DNA of 64,000 nt from Skermanella rosea (GTDB lineage Bacteria; Pseudomonadota; Alphaproteobacteria; Azospirillales; Azospirillaceae). The stretch spans positions 4,395,471 through 4,459,470 of the forward strand of contig NZ_CP086111.1 in the NCBI RefSeq assembly GCF_016806835.2, in the 5' to 3' direction. A model generated the notes under the pieces. That model was not told the DNA's origin. It worked only from the letters and a program-made list of their open reading frames with translations, and searched no databases. Positions 45,579 through 54,221 of the stretch are shown here, in pieces (position 1 is the first letter of the stretch; each line of letters begins with the position of its first letter). A program made the translations under genes and the position numbers.

Positions 45579-46337
45579 ATGCTCGACCACAGCTCCCCGG
45601 CACCCGACGCACCCTCCCCGCCCGCGATCCACCCCGCGACCGCGCCCGTGATCCTCCTGTCGCCGCGCCACGAGGCGTTCTGCAAGGCCATGGCCTGCGG
45701 CGTCGGCGCGGCGGAGGCGGCGCGGCGGGCGGGGTATTCGCCTTACGGGGCGAAGCAGCGCGGCGCGGTCCTGACAGCCCGGCCGGAGATCCGCGTCCGC
45801 ATCGACCAGCTCCGGACCGACCGGCAAGCCTGCCACCAGGACGCCCTGGACCGCGCCGCCGCCCTGGTCGAGACGATCGGGACCGAGGCGCTGGAGCGCA
45901 AGAGCCTCGGGCTGGCGCTGCGCGCGGTCGAGCTGGGCCTCAAGCTCCGCGGCGTGGTCCAGGACAAGCGCATTCCGCACCACTACCTCGGCGACAGGCC
46001 GCACCCCGACGCCGACCTCGAGATCATGTACTGCGACCCGGAGGAGGAAGCCGACCACGCCACCGTCGGCGGGGCGCCCGAACCGGGTCCGGACCAGTCC
46101 CCCGGCACGCGGCAGGCTCCCCCGCCGGCCGAAGCCGCCGCCGCGCCCGAACCCGCGCCGGCCGCAAAGCCCGCAGCGACGACGGCCGCGGTGCCCGCCG
46201 CCATGCCGGATAGTGACCTTTCGACCGTTTCGATAGTGACCCGCCCCGCCAGGCCCGCCCCCGCCCTGCTCGGCTCGACCTCACTGTCCGAGCCGTCCGC
46301 GCCGGTGCCGCCCTTCCGGGTGCCGGCCGCCGCCTGA
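45579..46337 (+). CDS. Terminase small-subunit-like protein (orphan)
   Basis: The 252-residue protein has an N-terminal DNA-binding segment typical of phage terminase small subunits: SPRHEAFCKAMACGVGAAEAARRAGYSPYGAKQRGAVLTARPEIRVRI (about residues 28-76). An oligomerisation-like helix follows (ALERKSLGLALRAVELGLKLRGV). The C-terminal 100 residues are Pro/Ala-rich and disordered. No large terminase, portal or capsid gene is nearby, so this is either a phage relic or a domesticated DNA-binding protein. I used ATG 45579; a TTG at 45549 opens the frame earlier. Confidence 0.72.
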   Translation: MLDHSSPAPDAPSPPAIHPATAPVILLSPRHEAFCKAMACGVGAAEAARRAGYSPYGAKQRGAVLTARPEIRVRIDQLRTDRQACHQDALDRAAALVETIGTEALERKSLGLALRAVELGLKLRGVVQDKRIPHHYLGDRPHPDADLEIMYCDPEEEADHATVGGAPEPGPDQSPGTRQAPPPAEAAAAPEPAPAAKPAATTAAVPAAMPDSDLSTVSIVTRPARPAPALLGSTSLSEPSAPVPPFRVPAAA

Positions 46338-46465
46338 CGGTGACCATGCCGAAAAGCCCGGCGCGGCAATGGACATGACGCTGGAATCCACCGCCCAGGT
46401 CGGCGATACTCATCAGGTAAGGCATACCGAGGGAATCCATCGACACTGTCCGGCGGAGACGGGTG

Positions 46466-46909
46466 ATGCGCGGGTCCTTTGCCTTCTTGGCGGCACTGCT
46501 GTTGGGGCCGGCCACGGGTCTTGCCAACTGGGAGTTCACCCGGTGGGGAATGACCGTGGACGAGGTTCAGCGGGCGTCCCGCTACGACGCCATCCTCAAC
46601 GGCCAGGGGTTCGGCTGCCTGCTGGAGATGCCCGGCCCCATCCGGTTCCAGGGCAGCCGCTTCGACAAGGTACTGTTCTGCTTCGACGACGACACGCTGC
46701 TGAGGCGGGTGGAACTGGTCGCCGATGCGAGCGCCTATGCGGCCATCGAGAGAACCCTTCAGCAGGCTTACGGCGCCCCCAGGCTCCGGCGCAGCCTCGA
46801 CATGCCCGAGCGCTACTGGAGCCACCCCGAAAGCGGCGACATGGTCCAGCTGTCGCTGGAGGAGAACGCCGTCGTCACCTACCGGGAAGCCCCGGCGGGA
46901 TCGAACTGA
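46466..46909 (+). CDS. Secreted hypothetical protein
   Basis: The 147-residue product has a Sec signal peptide (RGSFAFLAALLLGPATGLA, cleavage near residue 20), then WEFTRWGMTVDEVQRAS, a motif seen at the start of many small periplasmic beta-rich proteins. Two Cys are present (GCLLEM, LFCFDD). No enzymatic residues were recognised. ATG 46466 is preferred, with GGAGACGGG upstream. Confidence 0.65.
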   Translation: MRGSFAFLAALLLGPATGLANWEFTRWGMTVDEVQRASRYDAILNGQGFGCLLEMPGPIRFQGSRFDKVLFCFDDDTLLRRVELVADASAYAAIERTLQQAYGAPRLRRSLDMPERYWSHPESGDMVQLSLEENAVVTYREAPAGSN

Positions 46910-46925
46910 CGCATGAGCCGACGGG

Positions 46926-47111
46926 TCAGCTGTCGCCCGGCTTGGCCGGCTTGAGGTTGGGATCGGCCTTGCCCTTCGGGGCCTGCGCCGCGCCCTTCCC
47001 GGTCTCCGTCGTCGTGTCCTGCTTGCCGGACTCGCCGCCGCCCTGCGGGATGGCGGTGTCGCCCTTCAGGCGCTGCTGGTCCTTGGCCGCGGCTTCGCTT
47101 TCGCTGGTCAT
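46926..47111 (-). CDS. Small hydrophilic protein (61 aa)
   Basis: The product is Lys/Gly/Pro-rich with no hydrophobic core (SESEAAAKDQQRLKGD...KPAKPGDS) and probably disordered. ATG 47111 has GGAGAGA upstream at good spacing. It converges on the secreted hypothetical gene. The function is unknown. Confidence 0.5.
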   Translation of the reverse strand: MTSESEAAAKDQQRLKGDTAIPQGGGESGKQDTTTETGKGAAQAPKGKADPNLKPAKPGDS

Positions 47112-47243
47112 CGTCAGTCTCTCCACCGGTACGGGATGCTCGACGGGGAACAACAGTCCGATACGCTGTTATGTCCCGAAAACCGGCCGCTTGACACGGC
47201 CCCGCCCCGCGGCTTGAACATCCTGGAGAAAACCGGAGGAAAC

Positions 47244-48680
47244 ATGCCGACGCCGTCCGACGCCGCCTTCGTCCCCCTTGCAGATGCCCTCGCGGACGCC
47301 CTCGGCCCCGCCGTGGTCTCGACCGACCCTGCGGACCGGGAGCGGCATGCCAGCGACTGGAGCGGCCTCCAGGGAAGCCGGCCCCGCGCCGTCCTCCGTC
47401 CCCGCACCACCGAACAGGTCTCGGCCGCACTCCGGCTCTGCTCCGCCGCCGGGCAGCCGGTGGTCGTCCAGGGCGGGCTGACCGGCCTGGCCGGAGGCGC
47501 GTCAGCCCAGGAAGGCGAGGTGGCGCTGTCGCTGGACCGGATGGCCGGCGTCGAGGCGATCGACCGGGCCGCCATGACCATGACGGTGAAGGCGGGAACC
47601 ACGCTCGCCGCGGTACAGGCCGCCGCCGAGGAAGCCGGCCTGTTCTACGCCGTCGATATCGGCGCCCGCGGCTCCTGCACGATCGGCGGCACCATCGCGA
47701 CCAATGCCGGCGGCATCCGGGTCGTGCGCTACGGCATGACCCGGATGCAGGTGCTGGGCCTCGAAGCCGTCCTGGCCGACGGGACGGTGCTCAGCGACAT
47801 GGGCGGAATGCTGAAGAACAACACCGGCTTCGACCTGAAGCAGCTTTTCATCGGCGCCGAAGGGGCGCTGGGCGTCGTCACGCGGGCCGTTCTCCGCCTG
47901 CAGCCGGCACCCAGGGCCCGCGCGACGGCGTGGCTGGCGGTCGCCGACGACTCATCCCTGATCACGCTCCTGTCGGCGGCGCGCCAAAAGCTCGGTTCGA
48001 ACCTCGCCGCCTTCGAGGCGATGTGGCCCGGCTACCTGTCGGCGATCACCGCGCGCGGGGCGCACTACCGCACGCCCCTTGCCGACATCGCCACGCCCGC
48101 CGTCCTGATCGACGTCTTCGGCGACGACCCCTCCGCCACCGATGCCGACCTGCGCGAGCGCCTGGAGGGCTTCCTGGCCGACGCCCTGCAGCAGGGCTGG
48201 CTGAACGACGCGGTGATCGCCGAAAGCATTGACCAGTCCCGCCGCCTGTGGGCGATCCGCGACGAGGCCCCGGCCGAATACTCGACCCTCTTCCGGAGTT
48301 CCAAGGGCTATGACGTGTCGATCCCGATCGGCCGCATGATCGACGCGGTCCGGGTCCTGGAAACCGCCCTGTCCGGAGCGGTGTCCGAGGCCGCCGTCCT
48401 GATCTACGGTCACCTCGGCGACGCCAACATCCATGTGGTCATAGGCTTCGACGCCCCGGTGGAGAAGGCCGTCTACGGGCGCGTCGACGACCTGCTCTAC
48501 GGCACGGTGCGGGACTTCTCCGGCTCGGTGTCGGCCGAGCACGGGATCGGCGTCCTGAAGCGCCAGTGGCTCGGCTTCACCCGGTCGGAGGCGGAGATCG
48601 CGACCATGGAGCGGCTGAAGGCGGCGCTCGACCCGTCCGGCATCCTCAACCCGGGCCGGGTGGTCGCCGCTCCCTCATGA
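47244..48680 (+). CDS. FAD-linked oxidase (GlcD/D-lactate dehydrogenase type)
   Basis: The 478-residue flavoenzyme has the PCMH FAD-binding fold: VVVQGGLTGLAGGA (about 72-85), then DIGARGSCTIGGTIATNAGGIRVVRYG, which holds the pyrophosphate. The C-terminal cap domain includes YGHLGDANIHVVI, SAEHGIGVLKR and DPSGILNPGR, diagnostic of the GlcD/D-2-hydroxyacid dehydrogenase group. It probably oxidises a D-2-hydroxyacid. A strong GGAGG precedes ATG 47244. The 3' end overlaps the convergent MFS gene by 6 bp. Confidence 0.9.
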   Translation: MPTPSDAAFVPLADALADALGPAVVSTDPADRERHASDWSGLQGSRPRAVLRPRTTEQVSAALRLCSAAGQPVVVQGGLTGLAGGASAQEGEVALSLDRMAGVEAIDRAAMTMTVKAGTTLAAVQAAAEEAGLFYAVDIGARGSCTIGGTIATNAGGIRVVRYGMTRMQVLGLEAVLADGTVLSDMGGMLKNNTGFDLKQLFIGAEGALGVVTRAVLRLQPAPRARATAWLAVADDSSLITLLSAARQKLGSNLAAFEAMWPGYLSAITARGAHYRTPLADIATPAVLIDVFGDDPSATDADLRERLEGFLADALQQGWLNDAVIAESIDQSRRLWAIRDEAPAEYSTLFRSSKGYDVSIPIGRMIDAVRVLETALSGAVSEAAVLIYGHLGDANIHVVIGFDAPVEKAVYGRVDDLLYGTVRDFSGSVSAEHGIGVLKRQWLGFTRSEAEIATMERLKAALDPSGILNPGRVVAAPS

Positions 48681-50297
48681 CCCCGCGCCCACCGTCGGCG
48701 CCAGCAGATGGGAGACTAGCGGCGGCTCGGCGCCGCGGTGGAACGCGCGCGCCCGATCCTGGAGGGCCTGGTCGGTCCGGCTGACCCGCTCGTGCTGGCG
48801 CAGATGGTCGAGCCAGGATTGCAGGATGAAGTATTCCAGGTACCGCCCCTGCGCGGCGGCGTCCTCGAACACCCCCCAGGACAGGGCGCCGGACCGCCGC
48901 CGCGCCCGCCTCAGCTCCGCCATGGCGGCGGCGAAGGCGGCCGCGTCGGCCGGATCGATCCGGTACTCCACGGTGACCATGACCGGCCCGCGGTCCGGCT
49001 CGGGGTCATGGTCGACCATCGGCGCGGGCCAGTGCATCGAGGGCGCGAGGTCGAGGCCCGCGCCGCCGCCGAGCGGGAAACGCAGCGCCGCCGCCGATCC
49101 CAGCACGAGGCCCGCCGCCGCCAGCGCCAGGGCCGTCGGCGTGCCGGCCAGGGTCGCGACCTGCCCCCAGACGGCGCTGCCCCCCGCCATGGACCCGAAG
49201 AAGACCACGAGGAAGACCGACAGCGCCCGCGCCTTGACCCAGCCGGCGGTCGCCTGCTGCGCCCCGACATTCAGGGTGGACAGCATCGCGATCCAGGAGA
49301 ACCCGGCGGCCAGCATGGCGACGGCCACCAGCTCGTAGGTCCTGACGAAGGCCAGCGCCAGCGTCGCCGCCGCGAACGCCCAGGTGGCCAGCACCGTCAG
49401 CCGGTCCGCCGAAAGCCTGGCGCGGAAACGGGGCAGCAGCAGCGCGCCGGCCACGGCGCCGACTCCGATGCAGGCGAGCAGGATCCCGTAGCCTCCCGGT
49501 CCCTCCCCCAGCTCGTTTCGGGTGACGATGGGCAGCAGGGCCCAGGCGGCGCTGCCGAAGGCGAAGAAGGAGACCGCCCGGACCAGGACCGTACGCAGGG
49601 CGGGCGCTTCGCGGACATAACGCAGGCCCGCCCGCATCGCCGGCACGAAATGCTCGGGCGGCAGACGGTTCGGCGTCGGCTCGCGCTTCCAGGCCAGCAG
49701 CACGGCCAGCACGCCGAGGAAGGAAAGCGCGTTCATCAGGAACACGGCGGCCGGGCCGGCGAAGGACAGGATCGCGCCGGCCAGCGCCGGGCCGATCGCC
49801 CGGCTGACATTGATGCCCATGCTGTTCAGCGCCACCGCCGAGGACAGCTCCTCCTTAGGCACCAGTTCGGGCACGATCGCCTGGAAGGCGGGCGCGTTCA
49901 TGGCGGCGCCGGCGCCGAGCGCGAAGGTCGCGGCGAGCAGGATGCCGGGGCCGACCAGCCCGAGAAGCGCAAGCGTGCCGAGGGTCGTCGCGACGGCGAG
50001 CCCCCAGAGCTGGGCGGCGATCAGGAACCTGCGCCGATCCACGATGTCGGCGAGCACTCCCGACGGCAGCGCGAACAGGAACATCGGCAGCGTGGTCGCG
50101 GCCTGGACCAGCGCCACCATGAAGGGGCTGGGCGACAGCGAGGTCATGAACCAGCCCGCGCCGACATCGTGCATCCAGGTGCCGATGTTGGACGCGACGG
50201 TCGCGATCCACAGCGCCCGGAAGGTCCCGTGCCTGAACGGGCTCCAGGCCCCGGCGCCGGAGGCAGGCGCCGGGGTTCGTTCGACGGCGGCCGTCAT
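48675..50297 (-). CDS. MFS transporter with fused C-terminal monooxygenase-like domain
   Basis: Residues 1 to about 415 form a 12-helix major facilitator of the EntS/DUF894 type (FRALWIATVASNIGTWMHDVGAGW; GVLADIVDRRRFL). The last 110 residues (MVTVEYRIDPADAAAFAAAMAEL...) form a soluble domain resembling the antibiotic-biosynthesis-monooxygenase fold. ATG 50297 has GGAGGATA. It follows the amidohydrolase gene by 13 bp and is likely part of that operon; it may export or import the product of the two hydrolases. Confidence 0.85.
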   Translation of the reverse strand: MTAAVERTPAPASGAGAWSPFRHGTFRALWIATVASNIGTWMHDVGAGWFMTSLSPSPFMVALVQAATTLPMFLFALPSGVLADIVDRRRFLIAAQLWGLAVATTLGTLALLGLVGPGILLAATFALGAGAAMNAPAFQAIVPELVPKEELSSAVALNSMGINVSRAIGPALAGAILSFAGPAAVFLMNALSFLGVLAVLLAWKREPTPNRLPPEHFVPAMRAGLRYVREAPALRTVLVRAVSFFAFGSAAWALLPIVTRNELGEGPGGYGILLACIGVGAVAGALLLPRFRARLSADRLTVLATWAFAAATLALAFVRTYELVAVAMLAAGFSWIAMLSTLNVGAQQATAGWVKARALSVFLVVFFGSMAGGSAVWGQVATLAGTPTALALAAAGLVLGSAAALRFPLGGGAGLDLAPSMHWPAPMVDHDPEPDRGPVMVTVEYRIDPADAAAFAAAMAELRRARRRSGALSWGVFEDAAAQGRYLEYFILQSWLDHLRQHERVSRTDQALQDRARAFHRGAEPPLVSHLLAPTVGAGS

Positions 50298-50310
50298 GGG
50301 ATATCCTCCG

Positions 50311-52272
50311 TCAGAAAGCGAAGCAGTTGCAGCCCAGGGCGCCCCAGAACCGGCTCTTGTCGGAGACCGGCAGCGGGGTGGACCAGGCGATGTGGTGGGC
50401 ATGGCCGTGGACGCCGCACTGGTCGGCGCAGCCGCACGCCGAGGACAGCGCCATGGCGTTGGTGGCGCTCGCCGGCCTCCCCTCCGCCCGGCGCCAGTGC
50501 CCGCCGAAGGTCCGGGCCGGCGACCAGTCCGGCGACGGCGGCGGGGGCGCCGGGTCGCGGCCGCGGAACTCCGCCGCGGCGTAGACGATCCTGCCGCCGA
50601 GCACGGTCATCACGGACTCGATGTCCTTGATGGCCTCGCCCGGGACCGAGAAATAGTCGTCGGACAGCACGGTGATGTCGGCGTATTCGCCGGGCGCCAA
50701 CGCACCCTTCACGCCGGCCTCGCCGGAGAACCAGGCGCTCCCCTTGGTCCACAGCCGCAGCGCCGCTTCCCGGTCCAGCCGGTTGCGTTCGGGAGTCAGC
50801 GTCAACCCGCCCAGCGTCTTGCCCTGGGTCAGCCAATAGAGGGCCACCCACGGATTGTAGGAGGAAACGCGGGTCGCGTCGGTGCCGGCGCCGACCGGAA
50901 CGCCCGCTTCCAGCATGCGGGTGATCGGCGGCGTCGCCTCGGCGGCATCGGCGCCGTACCGGTCGACATAATATTCGCCCTGGAAGGCCATGCGGTGCTG
51001 CACCGCGATGCCGCCGCCGAGTGCCGCGATACGGTCGATGTTCTTCTGCGTGATCGTCTCGGCATGGTCGATGATGAAGCGCAGACCGTCGAAGGGGACG
51101 TCCCGGTCCACCCGCTCGAAGACGGTGAGGAAACGGTCGATCGACTCGTCGTAGGTCGCGTGGATGCGGAACGGCCAGCGGTTCTCGGCCAGCAGCCGGA
51201 CGACGCTCTCCAGCTCCGCCTCCATCACGGGCGCCAGGTCCGGGCGCGGCTCCAGGAAATTCTCGAAGTCGGCGGCCGACCAGGCGAGGTTCTCGCCGCC
51301 GCCGTTCATGCGCAGGAACGCGTCGCCCTCGCCCGGCTTGACCATCCCGGTCCAGCGCCGATAGTCCGCCAGCTCCTCGCCGGCCTTCTGGGCGAACAGG
51401 TTGTAGGCGACCCGAACCGTCATCTGCCCGTCACGATGGAGCGCCCGGATGATCTCGTAGTCGTCGGGATAGTTCTGCCCGCCCCCACCGGCGTCGATCA
51501 CGGACGTGATGCCGAGGCGGTTCAGCTCGCGCATGAAGTGCCGGGTGGAATTGGCCTGGTCCTCGGGATCGAGCTTCGGTCCTTTGGCCAGCGTGGAATA
51601 GAGGATCAGCGCCGACGGCTTCGCCACGAGCAGCCCGGTCGGCTCCCCGGCCGCGTCGTGCTCGATCACGCCGCCCGGCGGGTTCGGCGTGTCGCGGGTG
51701 AAGCCGATCGCGCGCAGGGCCGCGCGGTTGAGCAGCGCCCGCCCGTAGAGATGCAGGATGAACACCGGCGTGTCGGGGGCGGCGGCGTTGATCTCGTCCA
51801 GCGTCGGCATGCGCCGCTCGGCGAACTGGAACTCCGACCAGCCGCCGACCACCCGAACCCATTGCGGCGACGGCGTGCGCCGGGCCTGCTCCCGAAGCAT
51901 GCGCAGGGCATCGGCCAGGCTCGGCACCCCTTCCCAGCGAAGCTCCAGGTTATAGTAAAGCCCGCCGCGGATCAGGTGGGTATGGCTGTCGTTGAGCCCC
52001 GGGATCGCGCGGCGCCCTTTCAGGTCGATCACTTCCGTCCCGGCCCCGGCCAGGGGCATGATCTCGTCGGCGCGTCCGGCGGCGAGGATGCGGCCGTCGC
52101 TGATCGCGATGGCCTCCACCTCGGGCTTGGTGCGGTCGAGCGTCGTGATACGGCCGTTGGTCAGGATCAGGTCGGGTGCGGTCGTCATGGCTCCCTCGGC
52201 GTGACGGATGCCCGTGCCCAGAAGGGCGGCGGCGCCAACGGATTTCAGCAAGGTGCGGCGGGTCGGGGTCAT
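50311..52272 (-). CDS. Metal-dependent amidohydrolase (YtcJ-like) with twin-arginine-like leader
   Basis: The 653-residue enzyme has a TRRTLLKSVGAAALLG leader, then the amidohydrolase barrel: GLNDSHTHLIRGG carries the metal-binding His pair, IHATYDESIDRF, FIIDHAE and GTDATRVSSYNPW carry later ligands. The Cys/His-rich tail (CGCADQCGVHGHAHH...GCNCFAF) is usual in this subfamily (COG1574). The substrate is unknown. It sits between an isochorismatase-fold hydrolase and an MFS transporter on the same strand. ATG 52272 was chosen for the leader; MTTAPDL about 28 residues in would be a leaderless alternative. Confidence 0.87.
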   Translation of the reverse strand: MTPTRRTLLKSVGAAALLGTGIRHAEGAMTTAPDLILTNGRITTLDRTKPEVEAIAISDGRILAAGRADEIMPLAGAGTEVIDLKGRRAIPGLNDSHTHLIRGGLYYNLELRWEGVPSLADALRMLREQARRTPSPQWVRVVGGWSEFQFAERRMPTLDEINAAAPDTPVFILHLYGRALLNRAALRAIGFTRDTPNPPGGVIEHDAAGEPTGLLVAKPSALILYSTLAKGPKLDPEDQANSTRHFMRELNRLGITSVIDAGGGGQNYPDDYEIIRALHRDGQMTVRVAYNLFAQKAGEELADYRRWTGMVKPGEGDAFLRMNGGGENLAWSAADFENFLEPRPDLAPVMEAELESVVRLLAENRWPFRIHATYDESIDRFLTVFERVDRDVPFDGLRFIIDHAETITQKNIDRIAALGGGIAVQHRMAFQGEYYVDRYGADAAEATPPITRMLEAGVPVGAGTDATRVSSYNPWVALYWLTQGKTLGGLTLTPERNRLDREAALRLWTKGSAWFSGEAGVKGALAPGEYADITVLSDDYFSVPGEAIKDIESVMTVLGGRIVYAAAEFRGRDPAPPPPSPDWSPARTFGGHWRRAEGRPASATNAMALSSACGCADQCGVHGHAHHIAWSTPLPVSDKSRFWGALGCNCFAF

Positions 52273-52363
52273 AAGCTCCGGCCTCCTGTCAGTCATGTCC
52301 CGGTCCGGGCCGCGCACGGTGACGCGCGCAGCCCGGCAAGCCCGGTCTCGTTCGGAAGACCGG

Positions 52364-53050
52364 CTACTCGGCGGCGATCGGCGCCAGGGCCTCGTTCGGC
52401 TCCCTGGTGCGCTGCGGCGCCTTGTGGACCATGGTGTAGGCATAATCGACGCCCATGCCGTAGGCGCCGGAATGCTCGCGCACCAGGGCCATGACGGCGT
52501 CATAGGTATCCCGGCGCGCCCAGTCGCGCTGCCACTCGAGCAGCACCTGCTGCCAGGTCACCGGGACGACGCCGACCTGGATCATGCGCTGCATGGAATA
52601 GTCGTGCGCCTCCTTCGAGGTGCCGCCGGACGCGTCGGCCACCATGTAGATCTCGTACCCGCCCTCCAGCATGGCCGACAGGGCGAAGGAATTGTTGCAC
52701 ACCTCCGTCCAGAGACCGGAGACGACGACCTTCTTCTGTCCGTTCGATGCCAGGGCGTCGCGCACCTTCTGGTCATCCCAGGAGTTCATGGAGGTCCGCT
52801 CCAGCAGCTTCTTGCCGGGGAACACGTCCAGCAGTTCGGGATAGGTGAAGCCGGAGAAGCTTTCGGTCTCGACGGTGGTGATCGTGGTCGGGATATTGAA
52901 GATCTTCGCGGCCTTGGCCAGCGCCACGGTGTTGTTCTTCAGGACCTGGCGGTCGATCGACTGCACCCCGAACGCCATCTGCGGCTGGTGGTCGATGAAG
53001 ATCAGCTGGCAATTGGACGGCGTCAGCAGGTGGAGCTTCGTGTCGGTCAT
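52364..53050 (-). CDS. Isochorismatase-like (YcaC-type) cysteine hydrolase
   Basis: The 228-residue alpha/beta hydrolase of the cysteine-hydrolase superfamily has the Asp in IFIDHQPQM (about residue 20) and the Lys/Asn region MNSWDDQKV. The nucleophile Cys is in VVSGLWTEVCNNSFAL. The YcaC-like subgroup has an unassigned substrate. A ribosome site (GGGAG) precedes ATG 53050. It is the first gene of the hydrolase/amidohydrolase/MFS set, although a 91-bp gap separates it from the next gene. Confidence 0.88.
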   Translation of the reverse strand: MTDTKLHLLTPSNCQLIFIDHQPQMAFGVQSIDRQVLKNNTVALAKAAKIFNIPTTITTVETESFSGFTYPELLDVFPGKKLLERTSMNSWDDQKVRDALASNGQKKVVVSGLWTEVCNNSFALSAMLEGGYEIYMVADASGGTSKEAHDYSMQRMIQVGVVPVTWQQVLLEWQRDWARRDTYDAVMALVREHSGAYGMGVDYAYTMVHKAPQRTREPNEALAPIAAE

Positions 53051-53104
53051 CTCTCTAGTCTCCCTTGTCGGATCATGTTCTTGAGGGGGTGCCCGCGGTC
53101 CGGA

Positions 53105-53491
53105 TCAGCTCGGCCTCCCGGTTCCCTGGGCGAAGGCCGAGCGGATGCAGCCGAGCAGTTCGTCGGGTTCGAACGGCTTGGCCAGATAGCTCCCGACCCC
53201 CGCCTTCAAGGCGCGGGCACGGGTCGTCTCATCGGGAAAGGCGGTGACCAGGATGGTCGGGATCGGCGTGCCCGACGCGACCAGATGGCGGTGCAGGTCG
53301 AGCCCGCCCATGCCGGGCATCCTCACGTCCGTGATCAGGCAGACCGTCCGCGCCATCTCGCCGGAATCCAGGAATTCGGCGGCGCTCCGAAATCCCGACG
53401 CCGCGAACCCCATTGCCCTGACGAGGCTGACCGCGGCCTCCCGAGCCGAATCGTCATCGTCGACGACCGCAATCAGCAGGTTCGCGGACAT
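53105..53491 (-). CDS. Single-domain response regulator (FixJ-type receiver)
   Basis: The 128-residue protein is one receiver domain: VVDDDDSAREA (acidic pocket), phosphoacceptor Asp in ITDVRMPGMGG, Thr in LVTAFPD and Lys in YLAKPFEPDEL. There is no output domain, so it is a phosphate shuttle or decoy. It lies just downstream of a FixL-like/FixJ-like pair; a hairpin sits between. The start at ATG 53491 fits the domain edge; longer upstream frame is unconserved. Confidence 0.82.
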   Translation of the reverse strand: MSANLLIAVVDDDDSAREAAVSLVRAMGFAASGFRSAAEFLDSGEMARTVCLITDVRMPGMGGLDLHRHLVASGTPIPTILVTAFPDETTRARALKAGVGSYLAKPFEPDELLGCIRSAFAQGTGRPS

Positions 53492-53512
53492 CCCGTCGCT
53501 TTCCCCGTTCTT

Positions 53513-53540
53513 CCCCGACGCAAGCGTTCCTGCGTCGGGG
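53513..53540. promoter_or_regulatory. Hairpin between FixJ-like and receiver genes
   Basis: The perfect 10-bp stem CCCCGACGCA/TGCGTCGGGG has an 8-nt loop and lies 22 bp before the receiver start on the transcribed (minus) strand. No U tract follows, so partial termination or mRNA processing is possible. Confidence 0.45.
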
Positions 53541-53594
53541 CGAACCATGGGGAAAGTCGTGGGATGGGAACAATCATACTGTAGTATCGAAGGC

Positions 53595-54221
53595 CTAATG
53601 CCTGGCGGTACCGGCACCCAGCCTGTCCGCGATGCGCACCAGGTCCGGCAGCGATTTCGCCTGCATCTTGCGCATCACCTGGGCACGGTGGACCTTCACC
53701 GTGACCTCGCTGAGCTGAAGCTCGCCGGCGATCTGTTTGTTCATCTGGCCGGCGGCGACCATCGCCATGATCTCCTGTTCGCGCGGCGTCAGCGTCGCGA
53801 AACGCTCCCGCAGTTCCGCGAGCAAGGCCAGTTCCGCCCGGCGGCTGCGGTCCAGCTCGATACCCCGGTGGACCGCGTCGAGCAGATCCTGGTCCCGGAA
53901 GGGCTTGGTCAGGAATTCGAGCGCGCCCGCCTTCATCGCGGCCACCGACATCGGGATGTCGCCGTGCCCGGTTATGAAGACGATCGGAATGCTGATGCCC
54001 GATCCGGCCAGGACGCGCTGGAACTCCAGCCCGCTGGAGCCGGGCAGCCTGACATCCAGGATGAGGCAGCCGGGCGCGTCGATCCTCTCTCCGAGCATGA
54101 AGGCTTGCGCCGTCTCGAACGCCTGGACCGAGTGGCCGACGGAGCGCAGCAGGCTCCGGATCGACTCCCGGACGGAGGGATCGTCATCGACGACGAAGAC
54201 GACGGAGGGCGGCTGACTCAT
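53595..54221 (-). CDS. FixJ-family response regulator
   Basis: The 208-residue protein has an N-terminal receiver (VVDDDPSVRESIR; Asp in LILDVRLPGSSG; Lys in FLTKPFRDQDLLDAV) and a C-terminal LuxR-type helix-turn-helix (LTPREQEIMAMVAAGQMNKQIAGELQLSEVTVKVHRAQVMRKM). It is a transcription factor activated by the upstream sensor kinase. Its ATG overlaps the kinase stop codon by 4 bp (ATGA), so the pair is translationally coupled. Confidence 0.9.
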   Translation of the reverse strand: MSQPPSVVFVVDDDPSVRESIRSLLRSVGHSVQAFETAQAFMLGERIDAPGCLILDVRLPGSSGLEFQRVLAGSGISIPIVFITGHGDIPMSVAAMKAGALEFLTKPFRDQDLLDAVHRGIELDRSRRAELALLAELRERFATLTPREQEIMAMVAAGQMNKQIAGELQLSEVTVKVHRAQVMRKMQAKSLPDLVRIADRLGAGTARH

